A stretch of DNA of 10,748 bases from Spirochaetales bacterium (GTDB lineage Bacteria; Spirochaetota; Spirochaetia; Treponematales; UBA12059), in contig SPCK01000039.1 in NCBI GenBank assembly GCA_004525355.1, forward strand, positions 1 to 10,748, written 5' to 3'. The stretch's first letter is position 1. Every line of letters begins with the position of its first letter. Under the pieces are notes generated by a model. The model saw only the letters and a list, made by a program, of their open reading frames with translations, searched no databases and was not told where the DNA came from. This document shows positions 6,606 to 10,748 of this stretch, in pieces. Position numbers and translations under genes: made by a program.

Positions 6606-7865
6606 ATGGGCAAATTAAAATCGCGCCTCAAAGAGGTCGGCCCGGGAGCAGTTGTCGCAGCCGCCTTTATTGGCCCCGGAACGGTCACGACCTGCACTGT
6701 GTCTGGAGCCAGCTATGGTTACACTTTGCTCTGGGCATTGTTGTTTTCTACCATTTCCGTAATCATCCTCCAGAGCATGGCGGCCAAACTCGGCCTGGTC
6801 AAAAATATAGGCCTGGGCGAAGCGCTGCGTGCCAAGTTCACCAGAAAGAGCGTCCGAATCTTTCTGGCGACCCTTGTCATAGCCGCCGTTTTCATCGGCA
6901 ATGTCGCCTATGAAACCGGCAACATCTCCGGCGGCGTTCTAGGTCTTCAAGCGATCCTGCCTTCCTCTAGCAAGATAATGTGGGCTACCATCGTGACGAT
7001 CGCCGCGGCAGCCTTGCTGTTCTCCGGGAAATATGAGATCGTCGAGAAGTTCCTTACCGGCTTGGTTGTTTTGATGGGCGTTTTGTTCCTAGTTACCGCA
7101 ATCGCCGTCCGACCTAGCTTCGCTCAGATCCTCACAGGTCTGTTCGTGCCCAGGGTTCCGCAGATCAACCGTGCCTGGTTCTACGTGACTGGCCTGATTG
7201 GCACCACCGTCGTTCCTTACAACATCTATCTGCACGCTTCTTCCTCTGCCAAGAAGTGGGGCAAGCGAGAAGATAAAGAAGAATGCATCAAGACCTCTCT
7301 GGCCGACTCGATCATTTCTATCGGTCTGGGTGGTATCATCTCCATGGCCATCGTCATCACTGCCTCCGCCGCCTTTAACGGCACCAATATTTCAATAAAA
7401 TCCAGTGCTGCCATGGCCCAGCAACTGACACCCGTGCTGGGCTCATGGGCCACCGGCGCGTTCGGCATCGGCCTATTTGCCGCTGGTATGAGCTCCGCCA
7501 TCACCGCTCCGCTCTCAGCTGCTTTTGCTTCCAGTGGCATCCTGGGCTGGGGCGAAGATATGAAGCAGCCTCGGTTTAAACTAATCTGGGGCATCGTCCT
7601 GGCGTTCGGCCTCATCGCCGTTTGTACCCTGGGTGCTTCCCCGACCGAGATTATCCTATTCGCTCAGGCCGCCAATGCATTCCTGCTGCCGATTACTGCG
7701 ATCCTGCTGATGATAGTCTGCAACGACAAGAAGTTCATGAATGGCTATCAGAACAGCACTCTTATCAACCTGTTGGGCGTCATAGTGATCGCGGTCACCA
7801 TCCTGATTGCCGCCCGCAATTTATCTGCGTTCACCGCCTCCCTAAAGACTTTGTTGGCAGGCTGA
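6606..7865 (+). CDS. NRAMP-family (YcsG-like) membrane transporter with non-canonical binding site
   Basis: A 419-residue polytopic inner-membrane protein of the NRAMP/LeuT-fold family with about eleven hydrophobic segments, starting at 6606 behind AGAAAGGAAG. TM1 reads AAAFIGPGTVTTCTVSGASYGY: the metal-binding DPGN motif of true NRAMP carriers is GPGT here (residues 23-26), so both the Asp and Asn ligands are missing. In TM6 the usual MPH is VPY (V203-P204-Y205) within GTTVVPYNIYLH, so the Met ligand is absent too. Transport of Mn2+/Fe2+ by the standard mechanism is therefore unlikely. Bacillus ycsG, next to the ycsF (pxpA homologue) locus, is in the same family. The context points to uptake of an organic substrate such as 5-oxoproline, or possibly another ion. 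It has its own promoter region, and a strong terminator follows 56 nt after the stop. Confidence 0.88.
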   Translation: MGKLKSRLKEVGPGAVVAAAFIGPGTVTTCTVSGASYGYTLLWALLFSTISVIILQSMAAKLGLVKNIGLGEALRAKFTRKSVRIFLATLVIAAVFIGNVAYETGNISGGVLGLQAILPSSSKIMWATIVTIAAAALLFSGKYEIVEKFLTGLVVLMGVLFLVTAIAVRPSFAQILTGLFVPRVPQINRAWFYVTGLIGTTVVPYNIYLHASSSAKKWGKREDKEECIKTSLADSIISIGLGGIISMAIVITASAAFNGTNISIKSSAAMAQQLTPVLGSWATGAFGIGLFAAGMSSAITAPLSAAFASSGILGWGEDMKQPRFKLIWGIVLAFGLIAVCTLGASPTEIILFAQAANAFLLPITAILLMIVCNDKKFMNGYQNSTLINLLGVIVIAVTILIAARNLSAFTASLKTLLAG

Positions 7866-7921
7866 TCTGTCTCGACATTCGATCTATTGGGGTTCTTTCA
7901 TCGGACGTAAGCATTTTCAAA

Positions 7922-7952
7922 GGAAGCCCCGCCGTGCTCCGGCGGGGCTTCC
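7922..7952 (+). terminator. Rho-independent terminator after the transporter
   Basis: GGAAGCCCCGCC (7922-7933) pairs perfectly with GGCGGGGCTTCC (7941-7952); one further G-C pair leaves a 5-nt loop, and ACTTTT follows. This is the strongest hairpin in the window and marks the end of the oxoproline cluster. Confidence 0.9.
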
Positions 7953-7960
7953 ACTTTTAA

Positions 7961-8107
7961 TGCTGTAAATAGGGTTTCCTGAACAGTTTCTAAGTATTTT
8001 TAAAAAAAGAAAATACAGAGTTTATATGGATTGCTACGGTATACGGAAATCGAAGGAATACTCTAAGAAACGTGCGCTTGGAGTTGCGTTGTATATAGAG
8101 TACAAAC
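7961..8107. other. Gene-free spacer between terminator and IS debris
   Basis: An AT-rich stretch with no coding signal that I recognise. The only structure is a weak inverted repeat, GTATTTT (7994-8000) and AAAATAC (8010-8016), around an A-rich 9-nt spacer. The stretch does not encode the missing N-terminus of the MerR-type gene found beyond the mobile elements. Confidence 0.5.
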
Positions 8108-8217
8108 TGGACAAGTAGGTTTTGTCCACCACTGAACCGGGGTCATTATCCATATCGCCACGGGAACGAGCTTCCAACAGAATGGTTGACCGAGGTCACG
8201 CGATAGCGTCAACATTT

Positions 8218-8229
8218 TTTCGCACATTT
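8218..8229. repeat. IS256-type terminal inverted repeat, left copy
   Basis: TTTCGCACATTT followed by GCGG; the reverse complement recurs at 9311-9322, followed inward by (A)GCGG. This defines the transposase-3' end of the element. Confidence 0.75.
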
Positions 8230-8248
8230 GCGGGGCGCCTCACCCGGA

Positions 8249-8263
8249 GTAGCTAGTAGCTAC
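8249..8263. repeat. Subterminal palindrome at the transposase stop codon
   Basis: GTAGCT (8249-8254) and AGCTAC (8258-8263) flank AGT. The palindrome overlaps the transposase stop codon (TAG on the minus strand, 8260-8262) and mirrors the palindrome at 9271-9287 near the other end. Possible roles are protection from outside transcription or transposase binding. Confidence 0.5.
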
Positions 8264-9216
8264 CCGGTAAGTACCTCGAAATGAACGAGGTTATTCAACC
8301 TCGTCATATCCATGTATCTCCGTGTTCCCCATTCCTTGCCGGCGATGTATCGAAGACGAGCTGTTACCAGCATGAGCGCTGAACGACCATCGGGGAAGTT
8401 TCCCACGACCCGTGTTCGACGTCGTATTTCACGCATGATGCGCTCCATGGGATTGTTCGTACGAATGCTCCGCCAATGCTCCCTGGGAAATTCAGTATAT
8501 GTCAGCGTTTCCCTAATACCGTCCTCGACTGTTTTCGCGGCCACTGGCAGCTTCATCGCCTTCAGCTTATCGATGACGAGTTCTGATTTCTGGATCGATG
8601 CTTCCCGGTCTTCCTGAGCGCCGAGGATTTCCCTGTACCCATCAGCATTTACGCCGAATGCTACCAGGATCGACACGTTGCGGATCTCGTCGGCCCAGGT
8701 TCGTTTGAGTACGATACCATCGAGGTATACGTATGGGAACGTACCTTCGATGGGTCTCGTGCGCCATAAGTCGATCTTGTCATACAGCTCCTGGTTGAGT
8801 TTTGATACGACGCCTGCTGAAACGCGAGTGCCCCATAGCGCCTCGGTTATATCCTCGACTCAGCGCACCGAAACGCCGGCGAGGTACATCTCCATGAGGG
8901 CTTCTTCGACAGAGCTTTTGCGTCGCCGATAACGGTCGATGATAGCGCTTTCGAAAGGTATAACTCTCAATTTTGGTACCTTCAGTTTGACCCTGCCTGC
9001 TTTGGTATCGAGCGTACGTTCATAGTGGCCAGCCCTTGTATCGATACGATCCGGACTCCGTACATAGCGATTGGCTCCGCATAGCTCATCGGCCTCGGCG
9101 TCAAGCATCTTGTTGAGCGTCTGCTCGACCGTCTCCCTGACGACATCTCCGAGCTGGCTCTTCACGAGACCTTCGTCGATGCTTATAATCTTTCCTTGTG
9201 AGCGTCCTTCGCTCAT
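8260..9216 (-). pseudogene. IS256-family transposase, nonsense mutation plus internal deletion
   Basis: The minus-strand frame runs from ATG at 9216 (behind AAGGAGG, 9222-9228, an excellent ribosome-binding site) to TAG at 8260-8262. Codon 119 (8860-8862) is TGA where the family has Arg (LAGVSVR-R-VEDITEALWG), most simply a C-to-T change of CGA; the frame continues intact on both sides. The first catalytic Asp is present in YVYLDGI (about codon 166), and the C-terminal TNNPMERIMREIRRRT block with the catalytic Glu is intact. The segment normally lying between GYREILGAQE and REASIQKSELVIDKL, about 70-80 residues including the second catalytic Asp (usual VGDK motif) and the CTVHFYRN-like region, is missing without a frameshift. 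A single IS256 transposase is normally about 390-410 residues; here 318 codons remain. It cannot be active. Confidence 0.9.
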
Positions 9217-9270
9217 GGCGTCCTCCTTCAGGTTCGTTGTTGTGTAGCAACTCAACTAAACCAGATGACC

Positions 9271-9287
9271 CGTCAGCTTAGCTGACG
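9271..9287. repeat. Subterminal palindrome upstream of the transposase
   Basis: CGTCAGCT (9271-9278) and AGCTGACG (9280-9287) form a perfect 8-bp inverted repeat around one T, 55 nt upstream of the transposase start and just inside the inner pair GAGGCGCC. It could hold the transposase operator or block readthrough into the gene. Confidence 0.55.
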
Positions 9288-9310
9288 AGGCGCCTCTTTC
9301 AATGACCGCT

Positions 9311-9322
9311 AAATGTGCGAAA
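9311..9322. repeat. IS256-type terminal inverted repeat, right copy
   Basis: AAATGTGCGAAA, the exact reverse complement of 8218-8229. Beyond it the reading frame of the istB remnant begins, so this base pair marks the border between the two mobile elements. Confidence 0.75.
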
Positions 9323-9490
9323 GATATTATACGCTACCCGTCGAATCGCCCTCCCGAGGACTGGTTTTCGGTATTCCCCGACCCGGTCGTTGGCGGAGCG
9401 GTGATGGACCGGCTCGTCTCCAGCGCCGTGAAGATCATCGTTACCTCAAGTAGGTCGTATCGCAAAGACGGTTCGGCGTGGCAAGCTTAG
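9323..9490 (+). pseudogene. istB: IstB (IS21-family ATPase) C-terminal remnant
   Basis: About 55 codons in frame to TAG at 9488-9490. They contain SNRPPEDWFSVFPDPVVGG and AVMDRLVSSAVKIIVTSSRSYRKDG, which match the end of IstB, the AAA+ helper of IS21 transposition (family pattern: NR-P-W---DP---A--DRL---A--I------S-R). The Walker motifs and all of IstA are missing. The fragment starts exactly at the IS256-type terminal repeat; an apparent ATG at 9302 lies inside that repeat and is an artefact of the junction. This is a dead relic. Confidence 0.8.
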
Positions 9491-9540
9491 GCCGCCTCGG
9501 CTTGACGACGACTCTATATCTTCGTATCGTGTAACATCCT

Positions 9541-9581
9541 GGCGGAATAAGCTGGCCCCGGGTGGTGGAATAAGATGGTCC
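9541..9581. repeat. Two direct repeats at the IS21 right end
   Basis: GGCGGAATAAGCTGGCCC (9541-9558) and GGTGGAATAAGATGGTCC (9564-9581) are identical at 15 of 18 positions with a 23-nt period. IS21-type elements carry multiple internal repeats at their ends that bind the transposase. A related block lies in inverted orientation at 8125-8157. Confidence 0.65.
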
Positions 9582-9946
9582 TCGACACCCTTGGCCTTGA
9601 ACTGGAACGAATAAAGGAGCTGCTCGGTTATGAGGATACCATGCCGACGGGAATCCTGCTCAGGCGCGTCTTTGAAATCAACGACAGCATTTCCGGCCTG
9701 AAGACGCAACAAAGGGCGATACTCGAGCTTCTTGAGGCGGATGGCTCGCTCAAGGTGGGCAGGGCCGCTCTCTCCGCGTTGCATGATATCGGGCAAGCGG
9801 CCGGGATTTCAGAAGCCAATTCTAAGGATCTTCACGCGGCGTTCGAGACCAACGCTCCCGCCGAGCATCGACGCCTGCTCGCCCTCCTCGGATTTTCCGG
9901 TTCCGATGTCGACGAATTCCTGGCCGCCCTGCGGAAAAAACCTTGA
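9575..9946 (+). pseudogene. MerR-type regulator, C-terminal part without the DNA-binding domain
   Basis: Up to 123 codons in frame to TGA at 9944-9946. The beginning (LDTLGLELERIKELLG) corresponds to the end of a MerR DNA-binding domain, where 'LG-sLeeIkelL' precedes the long dimerisation helix. Here that helix is about residues 28-53 (LLRRVFEINDSISGLKTQQRAIL), and an effector-like C-terminal region ends in LGFSGSDVDEFLAALRKKP. The winged-helix N-terminus (about 60-65 residues) is absent, and upstream sequence is the right end of the IS21 relic. The ATG at 9575 has no convincing ribosome-binding site and probably comes from the IS end. The gene was apparently cut by the insertion or by a deletion running from it, because the missing part is not found on the far side (7961-8107) either. 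MerR assignment rests on short similarity. Confidence 0.6.
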
Positions 9947-9970
9947 CCTGTCTATGGCTTCACGCTTTAC

Positions 9971-9999
9971 CCTCCATACATAGCTTGTTTGTATGGAGG
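9971..9999 (+). promoter_or_regulatory. Hairpin that buries the ribosome-binding site of the SRPBCC gene
   Basis: CCTCCATACA (9971-9980) and TGTATGGAGG (9990-9999) are perfect 10-bp arms around a 9-nt loop. The right arm contains GGAGG, the Shine-Dalgarno sequence for the ATG at 10008, and the left arm is an anti-Shine-Dalgarno. In RNA this would restrict translation unless opened by ribosomes from the upstream gene, a factor or temperature. As DNA it could instead be an operator. Confidence 0.65.
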
Positions 10000-10007
10000 A
10001 ACGAAAA

Positions 10008-10475
10008 ATGGAAAGAACGGTTCGTTGGATCAAGGGGGAGCGCTTCACACGATCTATGCGCATAAAAGTAGCCGCTCCATCGACGAAAGTTTTCCCCCTA
10101 CTCTGCCCGGTCCGGGAGTACGAGTGGATTCCCGATTGGTCCTGCGTCATGATCTACTCCGAGTCGGGCGTCGCCGAGAAGGACGCAATGTTCACGACCG
10201 TGGAAAAGCCGTTCGGGAAGGTGTTGTGGACCTGTATCCATTATGAACCTCCGAAGCGGGTAGACTATTTGCTTGCTTTTGGGACGAAGGCCGCGATCCG
10301 TCTTGAGCTGGAGCTGACGGACGGGGACGCTGGCTGTGAGATAACATGGACGATGCGCTTCACCGCCGCCTCGCGTTTCCTTGGATCCCTATTGAGCAGG
10401 CACATGTCAGAGACGGCCTTCCTGAAGATGATCAAGCGCAGGGAACGGCAGCTCGCGGAGTTCTTTTCAGCTTGA
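10008..10475 (+). CDS. SRPBCC (START/polyketide-cyclase-like) family protein
   Basis: Encodes 155 residues, a standard single-domain SRPBCC size. These proteins form a helix-grip fold with a cavity for small hydrophobic ligands. Features are the first strand SMRIKVAAPSTKVFPLLCPVREYEWIPDW (about residues 16-44; the 'A--VF-LL-P--E--W---W' pattern is typical), the beta strands MFTTVE, VDYLLAFG, IRLELELTDG and CEITWTMRFTA, and a long C-terminal helix ending RRERQLAEFFSA. No signal peptide, so cytosolic. ATG 10008 is preferred over 9993 because GGAGGA (9995-10000) is correctly spaced for it. The upstream neighbour is the truncated MerR-type gene, which may once have regulated it; the hairpin at 9971-9999 covers its ribosome-binding site. 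Ligand unknown. Confidence 0.8.
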   Translation: MERTVRWIKGERFTRSMRIKVAAPSTKVFPLLCPVREYEWIPDWSCVMIYSESGVAEKDAMFTTVEKPFGKVLWTCIHYEPPKRVDYLLAFGTKAAIRLELELTDGDAGCEITWTMRFTAASRFLGSLLSRHMSETAFLKMIKRRERQLAEFFSA

Positions 10476-10506
10476 TGGGAGACCTTTCCGCAAGATTCTC
10501 TGACGG

Positions 10507-10529
10507 GCCGGGGGGTGCGCTCCTCCGGC
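10507..10529 (+). terminator. GC-rich hairpin after the SRPBCC gene, possible terminator
   Basis: GCCGGGGGG (10507-10515) can pair with TCCTCCGGC (10521-10529) through nine pairs, two of them G-U, around TGCGC. No T-run follows, so intrinsic termination is doubtful; it may be a 3' stabilising structure. The rest of 10476-10733 shows no gene. Confidence 0.35.
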
Positions 10530-10613
10530 ACGCTCGACGGTGTATCACGTAGAAGGTCTTGAACCACCTGGAAATGATCGGATTTGTGGATACGGAGTTA
10601 TTGCATTCGACTC

Positions 10614-10642
10614 TTGCTGACGGTACCGGCAGGCGCTACAAT
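10614..10642 (+). promoter_or_regulatory. Possible promoter for the gene starting at 10734
   Basis: TTGCTG (10614-10619) and TACAAT (10637-10642) are 17 nt apart. The -10 is a good match (5 of 6), the -35 a weak one. It would give a leader of about 85 nt. A second -35-like TTGACG at 10647-10652 has no good partner. Confidence 0.3.
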
Positions 10643-10733
10643 TCTATTGACGCTGTATTCTCACTGCATTGGTTTACGGGAATGCAACGGATGCGGTCAG
10701 GAATCGATGAGCCATGACGTCCGGAGGCGTATT

Positions 10734-10748
10734 ATGGAAAAGAAGAAA
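10734..10748 (+). CDS. Start of an unidentified gene, cut by the window end
   Basis: ATG at 10734 follows GGAGG (10723-10727) with ideal spacing and reads MEKKK before the window ends. A lysine-rich start of this kind can precede a membrane or secreted protein, but five codons are too few to identify it. Confidence 0.5.

Larger units (their letters stand above)
8218..9322 (-). mobile_element. IS256-family element, defective, nested in the IS21 relic
   Basis: Bounded by a perfect 12-bp terminal inverted repeat, TTTCGCACATTT (8218-8229) and AAATGTGCGAAA (9311-9322). It has a second matching inverted pair GGCGCCTC/GAGGCGCC (8235-8242, 9286-9293) and a palindrome just inside each end. The length is about 1.1 kb; normal relatives are about 1.3-1.4 kb, and the difference matches an internal deletion in the transposase gene. 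No clear 8-9 bp target duplication is visible at the flanks. Exact ends may shift by one to three bases. Confidence 0.75.
8108..9587. mobile_element. IS21-family element relic, interrupted by an IS256-type element
   Basis: The left end (8108-8217) and right end (about 9491-9587) are related in inverted orientation. Left CCACTGAACCGGGGTCATTATCC...CGCCACGG matches the reverse complement of the right end, CCACCACCCGGGGCCAGCTTATTCCGCCAGG, with small indels. Between them only the C-terminal part of istB survives (9323-9490); istA and most of istB are gone. The outer limits (TG at 8108, CA at 9586-9587) are estimates. A perfect 7-bp inverted repeat TGGACAA/TTGTCCA (8108-8114, 8122-8128) marks the left extremity. 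The right end lies within or against a MerR-type gene. Confidence 0.6.

Noticed and set aside
8860..8862. In-frame TGA in the transposase as a possible selenocysteine or recoding site
   Set aside because: The position is an ordinary Arg in the family, one base change explains it, and the gene also lacks a catalytic residue through a deletion; decay is simpler.
9302..9322. ATG at 9302 as start of a small 62-residue gene
   Set aside because: These codons lie in the IS256-type terminal repeat; the recognisable IstB tail begins only after the junction.
1..10748. tRNA, rRNA or CRISPR arrays
   Set aside because: I saw no cloverleaf with the usual GTTCGA-type arm, no rRNA motifs and no regularly spaced repeats; the only tandem repeat is the two-copy IS end at 9541-9581.

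Overview
This is a bacterial window of intermediate GC content (by eye slightly above 50 %). It holds an intact catabolic and regulatory cluster at 553-7952, flanked by broken genes and insertion-sequence debris. The phylum cannot be fixed from the sequence. The order pxpA-pxpB-pxpC-YcsI-like-NRAMP recalls the Bacillus ycs/kip locus, and the LytTR regulator plus GHKL kinase pair is a typical Firmicutes (AgrA/AgrC) type. The phytochrome-style kinase fragment and the IS21/IS256 debris do not narrow this down.

Layout. 1-464 (-): C-terminal ATPase domain of a sensor histidine kinase, cut off by an in-frame stop and lacking its N-terminal half. 553-605: inverted operator-like repeat and a perfect TATAAT. 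661-3215: pxpA, pxpB and pxpC (ATP-dependent 5-oxoprolinase), closely spaced. 3341-4171: YcsI/DUF1445 protein of the D-glutamate cyclase/'putative hydro-lyase' family. 4278-6408: LytTR response regulator and multi-TM GHKL histidine kinase. 6457-6573: a second copy of the operator-like repeat, promoter elements and a long inverted repeat. 6606-7865: NRAMP-fold membrane transporter without the usual metal ligands. 7922-7952: strong intrinsic terminator. 8108-9587: nested mobile-element relic, in which an IS256-type element (8218-9322, transposase doubly broken) sits inside the ends and istB tail of an IS21-type element. 9575-9946: C-terminal part of a MerR-type regulator without its DNA-binding domain. 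10008-10475: SRPBCC protein whose ribosome-binding site lies inside a 10-bp RNA stem. 10734 to the end: first codons of the next gene.

Working model. The pxp genes hydrolyse 5-oxoproline to L-glutamate. The YcsI-like protein plausibly links D-glutamate and D-5-oxoproline. The NRAMP-fold carrier, lacking the Asp, Asn and Met metal ligands, is a candidate for an organic substrate such as 5-oxoproline. The kinase/LytTR pair in the middle would sense a signal and control both ends of the cluster. This is supported by a matching inverted repeat (GTT...AAC, 25-nt span, shared CCAACGA) found upstream of both pxpA and the transporter, at the same distance from a -10-like hexamer. I consider this the most interesting unit of the window. 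The model is inference; the gene families and the repeat geometry can be read directly.
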